DNA from: Candidatus Siliceabacter maunaloa
Lineage (GTDB): Bacteria; Actinomycetota; Thermoleophilia; Solirubrobacterales; Solirubrobacteraceae
Assembly: GCA_024330185.1 (NCBI GenBank)
Contig: JANDLV010000041.1
Span: forward strand, 1-33,487
Direction: 5' to 3'
DNA length: 33,487 bases
Every line of letters begins with the position of its first letter. Within the stretch, counting starts at the first letter, position 1. The notes beneath the pieces are model-generated. The model made no database searches. It was not told the origin of the DNA and saw nothing but the letters and a program-made list of their open reading frames with translations. This document shows, one piece after another, positions 24,041 to 31,038 of this stretch. The translations under genes were made by a program, and so were the position numbers.

Positions 24041-24349
24041 GACGGCGATCGCGCGAGTCTGACCGCGCTGGCCGGCCAGCGCGGGGTGCCGAACGGCGCC
24101 TTCCAGGTGCTCGACGGCTGCTCGGACGCGACGGCACGACGCGCGCGGGAGGCGGCGTCGCGACTGCCCGGCCTGGTCCTGCACCTGGTGGAGCGCGAGC
24201 CCGGCGGCGTCGGAGTGGCCCGCCGCGCCGGTACGGACCTGGCCTGCGACCGCCTGCTGAGTGTGGGCCGCCCGGAGGAGTTCGACCGGATCGCTGCCGT
24301 GACCGGACAGCCGACGCGGTGGCTCGCGCCGCGCGGATCGCTGCGCTGA
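24041..24349 (+). pseudogene. Decayed family-2 glycosyltransferase fragment
   Basis: The frame reads ..SLTALAGQRGVPNGAFQVLDGCSDATARRA.. and ..GGVGVARRAGTDLACDRLL.., which resembles the N-terminal part of GT2 glycosyltransferases (usual pattern: LxALAAQxGVPxxAFEVLLVLDGCTDAT ... GxGxARRxGMDLA). The usual VPARDEE start, three or so residues of the beta-strand before LDGC, and the downstream DxD and acceptor region are missing, and no plausible start codon with a ribosome-binding site exists. This is a remnant. The match is from family patterns remembered, not a search. The methyltransferase region borders its broken end. Confidence 0.5.
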
Positions 24350-24368
24350 CCGGACCGCTCTGACCCGG

Positions 24369-25841
24369 TCAGCCGGCCGGGCGCACCAGCGCCTGCGCCG
24401 TGCGCACGTCCGGCGCGATGCCCAGGCGGACATTGTCGCCCTCGCACGCGATGACCGCCTCCTGGCGGGGGCCGTCGAAGGTGTTGTCTCGGCGGCGGGC
24501 GTCGGGGAAGGCGGCGGCGTACCAGTCGGTCATGGACTGACACAGCCTTTCGCCCTCGCCGGAGCGTGCGGCGAGGGAGACGCCGACGGCGGTGCGCTCG
24601 TCCGCGCCCCAGATGGTCATCTCGCTGCCGGCCCAGGGCGCGACGGCGGCCATGGGGTCCTCCAGCGCGCGCTCGGGGTCGCCGCCGGGGGCCTCGAAGA
24701 GCCACAGGAGCTGGGCGGCCCCCAGGGTGGTGCGCTGCTCGCCCCGCCAGGGGCCGCCCAGTTCGCCGGGGCTCGGCGGCTCGACCGGCTGGGTCTCGCC
24801 GTAACGCTGCGGGAAGAGGATCTGGGCGGTGGCCGTGGGCGGGCGCTCGTAGGCCGCGTCGACGGCGTCCCAGCCTCCCTCCTCGTAGAGGCCGCACACG
24901 AACTCCAGACCGGCGGCGTAGGGGAACAGCAGCTCGTTGCGCAGGTAGGGCGGCAGCGCGGCGAGCTGGCGCTGGGAGTCGACCACCGAGCCGAGGTCGC
25001 CCAGGGTCGACAGCGCGTCGAGGGGGCCGATGTGCCGCGCGCCGTACACCGCGGTGGCCACCGTGGCGTCGCCCTCGACGACGGCCAATCCGGCGAGGTC
25101 GGCGTCCGCGCGTGCAGGATCGGGGTCGTCGGGGACGGGCAGCTCGAGCGTCTGGTCGGCCAGGGCGTGCTCGAGCTCGTGGGCCAGCGTCAGCTCCTCC
25201 AGGGCGCCCGGGTCGTCTCCCGACTCCACGAGCAGGGTCTCGCTCGACGGCTCGTAGAGGCCGACGACCTGGCCGGCCAGCAGCTCCTCGGCCAGCGCGT
25301 AGAGGTCTGCGTCGGGCGGTATTGCGCCCAGGGCCTTGAGCACGCGGCCGTCGCGGTCGGCCTCCTCACGGGAGTAGTCCTCCTCCAGGAGCTCGCGCAC
25401 GCGCTCGCGCAGCTCGCGGTCGTCGAGGAACTCCGGGTCGACCGGCTCGTCGAACTCCAGCTCGCGCAGCTCCTCCATGCGGTCGGCCACGACATCGGCG
25501 AGCTCCTCCTGGTTCTCGGGCCCCTCCTCGGTCAACCCCTCCAGCAGGCCCTCCAGGCCCCCGCCGCCCTCCTGCTCGCCGACCGCCGCGGGGCACCCGC
25601 CGCCCAGCTCGCCGAGCAGATCCTGGAGCCCGCCGTCACCGCCTTCGGGCTCCTCCTGCGGACGCGGCTCCCGGGGTCGTGGCGTCATCGCGCGCAGCTC
25701 CTCACGCAGCTCGGCCAGTTGCTGGCGCGTGCGCTCGAGCTCGGTCTGCGTGTCGCCGCGCTCCTGGTACTGCGTGACAGCGATCGCGATCGCCAGGGCC
25801 AGGACCCCGAGGACGGCCAGAGCGGCGAGCACACTGCGCAT
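24369..25841 (-). CDS. Membrane-anchored HExxH-type metallopeptidase-like protein
   Basis: The 490-aa product has an N-terminal membrane anchor (residues 4-22), a short coiled coil (TELERTRQQLAELREEL, about 32-50), and a Gly/Glu/Pro-rich spacer. A zinc-protease motif HELEH lies at 221-225 (LTLAHELEHALADQ), with Glu256 in VVEGDATVA as a plausible third ligand (gluzincin arrangement). The catalytic domain probably faces outward. I do not recognise a named family. The ATG at 25841 is chosen because the anchor starts there and it sits 6 nt after TACGGT; an in-frame extension to 25910 overlaps the divergent gene's start. Confidence 0.8.
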   Translation of the reverse strand: MRSVLAALAVLGVLALAIAIAVTQYQERGDTQTELERTRQQLAELREELRAMTPRPREPRPQEEPEGGDGGLQDLLGELGGGCPAAVGEQEGGGGLEGLLEGLTEEGPENQEELADVVADRMEELRELEFDEPVDPEFLDDRELRERVRELLEEDYSREEADRDGRVLKALGAIPPDADLYALAEELLAGQVVGLYEPSSETLLVESGDDPGALEELTLAHELEHALADQTLELPVPDDPDPARADADLAGLAVVEGDATVATAVYGARHIGPLDALSTLGDLGSVVDSQRQLAALPPYLRNELLFPYAAGLEFVCGLYEEGGWDAVDAAYERPPTATAQILFPQRYGETQPVEPPSPGELGGPWRGEQRTTLGAAQLLWLFEAPGGDPERALEDPMAAVAPWAGSEMTIWGADERTAVGVSLAARSGEGERLCQSMTDWYAAAFPDARRRDNTFDGPRQEAVIACEGDNVRLGIAPDVRTAQALVRPAG

Positions 25842-25847
25842 TCGTCC

Positions 25848-25894
25848 ACCGTACCCGCCGAGGCGGGTCGTCAGCGGCGCTTGCCGGGTACGGT
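25848..25894. promoter_or_regulatory. Divergent leaderless promoter pair (two TACGGT boxes)
   Basis: The minus-strand TACGGT (25853-25848) lies 6 nt before the metallopeptidase ATG, and the plus-strand TACGGT (25889-25894) lies 6 nt before the phosphatase ATG. The arrangement is symmetrical, with identical hexamers 35 bp apart, so any -35 elements must overlap. Confidence 0.5.
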
Positions 25895-25900
25895 CCGCAG

Positions 25901-27589
25901 ATGCCCGCACTCATCCTTGGCCCCATGCTGCGCCACGTCGACTGCACCGAGGCGACGGTGTGGGTGGAGACCGACGTCCCCTGTGAGGTGGGCGTGCTGG
26001 ACCGGACCGCGCCCACCTTCTGCGTCGCGGGGCATCACTACGCGCTGATCGAGCTGACCGGCCTCGAGCCCGGCGCCACCCTGCCCTACACCGTGCAGCT
26101 CGACGGCGAGCACGCCTGGCCGCCTGTCGGCGACCGCTTTCCGACACCGGTGATCCGCACCACCCAGGCGAACAGCGAGGTGCGCGTCGTGTTCGGCTCG
26201 TGTCGCATGTCGCGCCCCCATGAGCCGCCGTGGACGCTGGACCCCTCCGAGGACAAGCAGGGACAGGGCATCGACGCGCTGCGCACGCTCGCCCTGGAGC
26301 TCGCCCGGGGAGGACCCGACGACCTGCCCGAGTGCCTGCTGATGCTCGGCGACCAGGTCTACGCCGACGACCTCTCGCCCGCGATGCTCGAGTTCATCAG
26401 GTCGCGCCGGGACGCCATCGGCGTGCCCGACGACGAGTTGGGCGACTTCGAGGAGTTCGCCGCCGCCTACCACGAGGCGTGGGGAGGGCCGGTGATCCGC
26501 TGGCTGCTGTCCACGGTGCCCACCGCCATGATCTTCGACGACCACGAGATCCACGCACAGTGGAAGATCTCCCGGGCCTGGATGGACAAGCTGTGGGCCC
26601 ACGACTGGTTCGAAGGGCACATCGCCGAGGGCCTGATGGCCTACTGGGTCTACCAGCACCTGGGCAACCTGTCGTGCGAGGAGCTGCACGCGAGCGACCT
26701 CTACGACCACGCGCGCACCCACGCCGACGCGGAGGCCTTCCTGTGCGAGCGCATGCGCGACGCCCACCGCCAGCCCGGACACAGCCGCTGGAGCTTCTCG
26801 CGCGACCTGGGCACCGCCCGCCTGGTGGTCATCGACTCGCGGGCCGGCCGGGTGCTTGACCACGGCGACCGCCAGATGGTCGACGACGGCGAGTGGGAGT
26901 GGATCACCGAGCGCTGCAGCGGCGGCCACGAGCACCTGCTGCTGGGCAGCTCGGTCCCGTTCTTCCTCACCCGGGGCCTGCACCACCTGGAGGCCTGGGA
27001 CGAGGCGGTGGCCGACGGGAACGCCTGGGGCCCCCGCGCCGCGCGGGCGGCCGAGAAGCTGCGCCAGACGGGCGTGATGGACCACTGGGCGTCCTTCAAC
27101 CGCTCCTTCGAGCGCCTCACCGAGCTGCTGCGCGAGCTCGCCACCGGCGTCCACGGCGATCCGCCGGCGTCGATCGTGATGCTCTCCGGCGACGTGCACC
27201 ACTGCTACCTCGTTCAGGTCGGCTTCCCGCGCGGCACGGGGGCGCGCACCGCCGTGTGGCAGGCGGTGTGCTCCGCCTACCGCAAGAGCCTGCCGCCGCG
27301 CGAGCGCCTGGTGATGCGCTTCGGCAACTCGCGGGTGGCCGGCGCGCTCGCGCGAGCGCTGGCCCGAACCGCCGGGGTGAAGCCGCCCGACGTCAGTTGG
27401 CGCCTGGTCGAGGACCCCTGCTACGACAACCAGGTGGGCATGCTGGAGCTCGGGCCGGGCCGCGCACTGGTCCGGGTCCGGACCACGGAGGGCTCGGACT
27501 GGCGCGAACCGCGCCTGCGCACGGTCTTCGAGCACGAGCTGGCGGCCGCGCCCGCACCCGCTGAGCCGCCCACAGCTGCCGTGCGGTGA
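25901..27589 (+). CDS. PhoD-like metallophosphatase/phosphodiesterase
   Basis: PhoD-family enzymes hydrolyse phosphate mono- or diesters with a metal cluster. The 562-aa product has an N-terminal fibronectin-like domain (about 5-88), then FGSCR (98-102), GDQVYADD (150-157), DDHE (213-216) and SGDVHH (429-434), the ligand set of the family. There is no signal peptide or Tat motif, unlike secreted PhoD, so it may act in the cytosol. It starts with ATG directly after a -10 box and overlaps the VOC gene by 4 bases (GTGA). Confidence 0.9.
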   Translation: MPALILGPMLRHVDCTEATVWVETDVPCEVGVLDRTAPTFCVAGHHYALIELTGLEPGATLPYTVQLDGEHAWPPVGDRFPTPVIRTTQANSEVRVVFGSCRMSRPHEPPWTLDPSEDKQGQGIDALRTLALELARGGPDDLPECLLMLGDQVYADDLSPAMLEFIRSRRDAIGVPDDELGDFEEFAAAYHEAWGGPVIRWLLSTVPTAMIFDDHEIHAQWKISRAWMDKLWAHDWFEGHIAEGLMAYWVYQHLGNLSCEELHASDLYDHARTHADAEAFLCERMRDAHRQPGHSRWSFSRDLGTARLVVIDSRAGRVLDHGDRQMVDDGEWEWITERCSGGHEHLLLGSSVPFFLTRGLHHLEAWDEAVADGNAWGPRAARAAEKLRQTGVMDHWASFNRSFERLTELLRELATGVHGDPPASIVMLSGDVHHCYLVQVGFPRGTGARTAVWQAVCSAYRKSLPPRERLVMRFGNSRVAGALARALARTAGVKPPDVSWRLVEDPCYDNQVGMLELGPGRALVRVRTTEGSDWREPRLRTVFEHELAAAPAPAEPPTAAVR

Positions 27590-28455
27590 GCCACCCGGCG
27601 GCGTTGACGACCCTCCCGGCCACCCTGCGCCTGGGCGCCGTCCACCTGACCGTCGCCGACGCGGACCGCGCCGTCACGTTCTACGAGGACGCGCTTGGCC
27701 TCCGGGTCCACGGCCGCGAGGCCCGGGTCGTGTCGTTGGGCGCTGGGGCCAGCGATCTCGTCGTGCTCCACGAGGAGCCCGGCGCCCGGCCCGCGGGCCG
27801 CCACGCGGGCCTGTTCCACGTCGCGCTCCTGCATCCCTCGCGCGAGGAGCTGGCCCGGGCGCTGGCCCGCCTGTCCGACGCCGGCGCGCGGCTGCAGGGC
27901 GCTGCGGACCACGGCGTGTCCGAGGCGCTCTACCTCGCCGACCCCGACGGCAACGGCTTGGAGCTCTACGTGGATCGCCCCCGCGAGGACTGGCCGGCCG
28001 GCAGCGGCGGCTCGCGTGTCGGCATGTTCACGGCGCCGCTGGACCTGCACGCGCTGCTGGAGACGGTGCGCCGGCAGGAACACCGGCCACGGTCGAGCGC
28101 GGGCCTGGTGGTGGGCCACGTGCACCTCCACGTGGGCGACCTCGCCCGGGCGCTGGCCTTCTACGGCGATGCGCTGGGCCTGGAGCGCATGACCAGCCTC
28201 CCGAGCGCCGAGTTCCTGGCCGCCGGCGGCTACCACCACCACCTCGCCGTCAACACCTGGGCCGGCGAGGGCGTCGGGCCCGCGCCGCCGGGCACCGTCG
28301 GCCTGCGCCGCTGGACCGTCGTCCTCGAGGACGCCGATCAGCTCGACGCCGTGGCGCGGCGGCTGGCCGAGGCGGGCGTCGAGACGCAGCGCAGCGACGG
28401 CGCGCTCCACGCTCGCGACCCATGGGGCATCGCCCTCAGCGTGGTCGTCCCGTAG
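27586..28455 (+). CDS. Two-domain VOC-family protein (glyoxalase/extradiol dioxygenase-like)
   Basis: VOC proteins use a divalent metal in paired beta-alpha-beta modules. The 289-aa product has two VOC units: HLTVADADRAVTFYEDALGL ... ADPDGNGLELYVDRP (about 20-130) and GHVHLHVGDLARALAFYGDALGLE ... (about 175-289). It is similar in layout to CatE-type catechol 2,3-dioxygenases, but the substrate cannot be read from sequence. The GTG at 27586 overlaps the phosphatase stop, so the two genes form an operon. A strong palindrome follows the stop. Confidence 0.9.
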   Translation: MSHPAALTTLPATLRLGAVHLTVADADRAVTFYEDALGLRVHGREARVVSLGAGASDLVVLHEEPGARPAGRHAGLFHVALLHPSREELARALARLSDAGARLQGAADHGVSEALYLADPDGNGLELYVDRPREDWPAGSGGSRVGMFTAPLDLHALLETVRRQEHRPRSSAGLVVGHVHLHVGDLARALAFYGDALGLERMTSLPSAEFLAAGGYHHHLAVNTWAGEGVGPAPPGTVGLRRWTVVLEDADQLDAVARRLAEAGVETQRSDGALHARDPWGIALSVVVP

Positions 28456-28479
28456 GCCTGAGCCCGTCTTCGTCTAACT

Positions 28480-28518
28480 GTCCTGCCCTGCTGTTGTACC
28501 GCAACAGTCAGGCAGGAC
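28480..28518. terminator. Strong palindrome downstream of the VOC gene
   Basis: GTCCTGCC / GGCAGGAC (8 bp) and CTGTTG / CAACAG (6 bp) form a long stem with a 3x3 internal loop and a 5-nt terminal loop (TACCG), 25 nt after the stop. It is much more AT-balanced than its surroundings. A bidirectional terminator is the simplest reading; a protein-binding palindrome is possible. Confidence 0.5.
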
Positions 28519-28572
28519 GGTTGCTCGCCGTCAGGCGCAGGAAGTCGAACGAGGCGGCCAGGGCCACCACGG

Positions 28573-28823
28573 CTCGATCAGCTCGCGGCGCACGCCGACG
28601 CCCGCCTTGGCCATCCCGTTGGCGCGGGTCAGCATCATGGCCCGAACGACGGGCACCGGCAGCGGACGGCCGTAGGAGCCCGTCTGGCCAGGACCTGCTC
28701 GACCACCTCGCGTGCGCGCACGACGCGGTGCAGCGCCGCCTCGGCGATCGTGACCCGCCTGCGCGACCGCGCGACCTCCTCGACCGCGTCGACCGTGAGG
28801 TCGTCGCCCGTGAGCTCCAGCGG
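28573..28823 (-). pseudogene. Decayed histidine/aromatic ammonia-lyase fragment
   Basis: Two pieces in different frames match the N-terminal pattern of histidine ammonia-lyase. The first (28686-28823) reads LELTGDDLTVDAVEEVAR then VVRAREVVEQVLA. The second (28573-28680) reads RPLPVPVVRAMMLTRANGMAK then AGVGVRRELIE. The segment that should lie between (containing YGVNTGFG) is missing, as is everything after, including the ASGDLAP MIO site. A frameshift plus deletions make it non-functional. The rest of 28456-28834 holds the palindrome at 28480-28518 and no other gene. Confidence 0.6.
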
Positions 28824-28834
28824 GCCCGAGGGCT

Positions 28835-29569
28835 CTAGACCGATTGCCAGAAGTTCAGGCCCAGCCGGTCGAGGGCCTGCTGGATCTCGATGTTGATGAG
28901 GAAGAGCTGGTCGGTGAGCACCAGGACGCCCATGGCGATCAGCAGAACGCCGGCCGCGGCCTGCACGCCGAGGCGGTGGCGGCGCAGCCAGGCGAAACGC
29001 TCGGTGCCCGCGCTGGCGGCCAGCGCGGTGAGCAGGAACGGGACGCCGAGGCCCAGGGAGTAGATGGCCAGGAGCATCCCGCCCTGGGCCACGCTGGCCT
29101 GGGTGGCCGCCAGGGTGAGGATGGCGCCGATGGTGGGGCCGAAGCACGGCGTCCACGCGATGGCGAACGCGGCGCCGACCAGCACCGGGCCGCCGGTGCC
29201 CGCGCGCTCGATCAGGCCGCGCGGGCGCCACTCGGCGTTGAGCCGGGTGAAGAACAGGGCGCCGACGAACAGCAGCCCCATCGCGATGATCACCACGCCG
29301 GCCACGGTGGTCAGCGTCTCCTGGCTGTCGAACAGCAGCGAGCCGGCGGCCGTGGCGGTCAGCCCGAGGAGGATGAAGATCAGCGAGAAGGTGGCCACGA
29401 AGGCCAGCGCGCGGCCCATGACCCGCCGGTCGGCGCGGCCCGTGCGCTGGTCGGGGGCCACCCCGGTCACCGCGGCCAGGTAGCCGGGCACCAGTGGCAG
29501 GCAGCAGGGCGAGACGAAGGAGACCAGGCCCGCGGCGAAGGCCAGCGCGAGGCCGGGCGCGTCGACCAT
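28835..29569 (-). CDS. ccdA: CcdA-like thiol-disulfide transporter (cytochrome c biogenesis)
   Basis: CcdA passes reducing equivalents across the membrane to extracytoplasmic thioredoxin-like proteins. The 244-aa product has about six transmembrane segments and the family motifs SPCCLPLVPGYL (Cys22/Cys23) and WTPCFGP (Cys142). One cysteine in TM1 and Cys142 would be the redox pair. The ATG is at 29569, 26 bp after the SCO1 stop, so the two are probably co-transcribed; a TlpA-like partner is encoded divergently next to SCO1. Confidence 0.93.
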   Translation of the reverse strand: MVDAPGLALAFAAGLVSFVSPCCLPLVPGYLAAVTGVAPDQRTGRADRRVMGRALAFVATFSLIFILLGLTATAAGSLLFDSQETLTTVAGVVIIAMGLLFVGALFFTRLNAEWRPRGLIERAGTGGPVLVGAAFAIAWTPCFGPTIGAILTLAATQASVAQGGMLLAIYSLGLGVPFLLTALAASAGTERFAWLRRHRLGVQAAAGVLLIAMGVLVLTDQLFLINIEIQQALDRLGLNFWQSV

Positions 29570-29595
29570 CGGTCAGTCCACCCCCCGGCCCACCA

Positions 29596-30255
29596 CTACG
29601 CCGCCTCCTCGAGCAGCACGCGCAGGTCGTGCGCGATGTCCGCGGGCGGCACGGGGATGCCGCCGGAGAACTTGGAGCGCAGGCGCCCCTGCGCGTCGAC
29701 CAGCCACATGCTGGCCGAGTGGGCGCTCACGTCGCGGTCGTCGGGCTGGGGCGCGGCGTAGTAGGCGTCCCACACCGGGCGCAGATCCTCCTCCGCGCCG
29801 ATCACGTAGCGGAAGCTGTCGGGCAGGTCGCGCTGCGCGAACCAGCGGCGCACGGCGACCTCGGTGTCGCCCTCGGGGTCGGCGCTCACGGCGATGACCG
29901 GGACGTCGCGGCCCAGCCCCTCCAGCGCCTCGTCCAGCTCGGTGGCGATGAGGGGGCAGACGTCGACGCACTCGGTGTAGAGGAAGGTGATCACGTAGGG
30001 CTGCCCGCGCAGGGCGCGGGTGTCGATGCGCTCGTCCTCGCGCGCGTCGCGCAGGGCGAAGTCGGTGGCCTGCCTGCCGTCCAGGCCCTCGGGCAGCGGG
30101 CCGCCCAGCAGCGGCCCGTCGGAGGGCGCGCCGGCTACCGGCACCGCTGGGGCGGCCGGCTCGCGCTGCAGGGCGACCACCACGAGCAGGCCGACCCAGG
30201 CGGCCAGCACGCCGATCGTGGCGGCGAGAAGGAGGCGCTTGCGCTGAGGACTCAC
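29596..30255 (-). CDS. SCO1/SenC family protein
   Basis: SCO1 proteins deliver copper to, or reduce, the CuA site of cytochrome oxidase outside the membrane. The 219-aa product has an N-terminal anchor (about 7-29), the CxxxC motif TECVDVCP (Cys96, Cys100) and the conserved His179 (SAHSASMW), the three copper ligands. The GTG at 30255 is preferred: it directly precedes the anchor and lies 7 nt after TAGAGT. The longer frame to 30390 would overlap the divergent gene. It is upstream of ccdA. Confidence 0.92.
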   Translation of the reverse strand: MSPQRKRLLLAATIGVLAAWVGLLVVVALQREPAAPAVPVAGAPSDGPLLGGPLPEGLDGRQATDFALRDAREDERIDTRALRGQPYVITFLYTECVDVCPLIATELDEALEGLGRDVPVIAVSADPEGDTEVAVRRWFAQRDLPDSFRYVIGAEEDLRPVWDAYYAAPQPDDRDVSAHSASMWLVDAQGRLRSKFSGGIPVPPADIAHDLRVLLEEAA

Positions 30256-30262
30256 CGCGGCC

Positions 30263-30300
30263 ACTCTAGCCGTGGCGGCGCGGGGAGGGGGGCCTACACT
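30263..30300. promoter_or_regulatory. Divergent leaderless promoter pair between SCO1 and thioredoxin-like genes
   Basis: The minus-strand TAGAGT (30268-30263) lies 7 nt before the SCO1 GTG, and the plus-strand TACACT (30295-30300) lies 7 nt before the thioredoxin-like GTG at 30308. The whole intergenic region is only 52 bp, so -35 contacts must overlap and the two genes are probably co-regulated or mutually exclusive. Confidence 0.5.
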
Positions 30301-30307
30301 GCTCGCC

Positions 30308-30970
30308 GTGGCCGTGTGCACCGAGGAGCCGGAGCCTTCCGCGGCCGACGAGCCGCAGCACTCGCGCGGGGTGCTGCGCGGGCTGGCCATCGGCGCGGCG
30401 ATCGCGCTGCTGGCGCTGCTGACCTACGGCGTGCTCACCCAGCCTGCCGACACGACGATCGACGACGCCATCGCGCGCGGGGAGCCGGTCGCGGCGCCGA
30501 AGTTCGAGCTCGAGGTGCTGACACCGCCCCAGGGCGCAGAGGGTCCGGCCGTGCAGGCCTTCGCTCAGGCCGCTGGCGATGGGCGCGTGGGCATCGAGGA
30601 ACTGCGCGGCACGCCCGTGGTGCTCAACTTCTGGGCCTCGTGGTGCGAGCCGTGCCGCGAGGAGGCCCCGCTGCTGCAGTCGGCCTGGGAGCGTGCGGGG
30701 ACCGAAGGCGTGCTGGTCCTGGGTCTCGACATGGAGGACGCAAGGCCCGACGCGCGGGCCTTCGTCGAGGAGTTCGGCCTGTCCTATCCGAACGTCCGCG
30801 AGCCCGGGGGAGACGTCTCACGCAGCTTCGGGATGACCGGCCTGCCCGAGACCTTCTTCATCAGCGCGCAGGGCGACGTGGTCGCCCACGCCCGCGGCGC
30901 GGTCGACGCGGCGCAGCTCGAGCAGGGCATGGCCGCCGCTGTGGCCGGCGAGCCGGCCGTCCTGCGCTGA
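30308..30970 (+). CDS. Membrane-anchored TlpA/ResA-like thioredoxin
   Basis: These proteins reduce disulfides of apocytochromes or the CuA site outside the membrane, using electrons from CcdA. The 220-aa product has one transmembrane anchor (about 22-43), the active site WASWCEPCR (Cys113, Cys116) and the cis-Pro loop GLPETFFI. The GTG at 30308 follows TACACT by 7 nt and is preferred to an in-frame GTG at 30272 that lies ahead of the promoter. With SCO1 and CcdA it forms a redox group. Confidence 0.92.
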   Translation: MAVCTEEPEPSAADEPQHSRGVLRGLAIGAAIALLALLTYGVLTQPADTTIDDAIARGEPVAAPKFELEVLTPPQGAEGPAVQAFAQAAGDGRVGIEELRGTPVVLNFWASWCEPCREEAPLLQSAWERAGTEGVLVLGLDMEDARPDARAFVEEFGLSYPNVREPGGDVSRSFGMTGLPETFFISAQGDVVAHARGAVDAAQLEQGMAAAVAGEPAVLR

Positions 30971-31038
30971 CGGAGGGCCGTCGGGCGACGTTCGAGGCAT
31001 CGTCCCCCTGAGCGGTGGCGATCCTTCGATCTCGGCGC

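Noticed and set aside
22665-24368. A complete integrated element bounded by attL/attR at tRNA-Pro
   Set aside because: No integrase and no second copy of the tRNA 3' end were found in the window.
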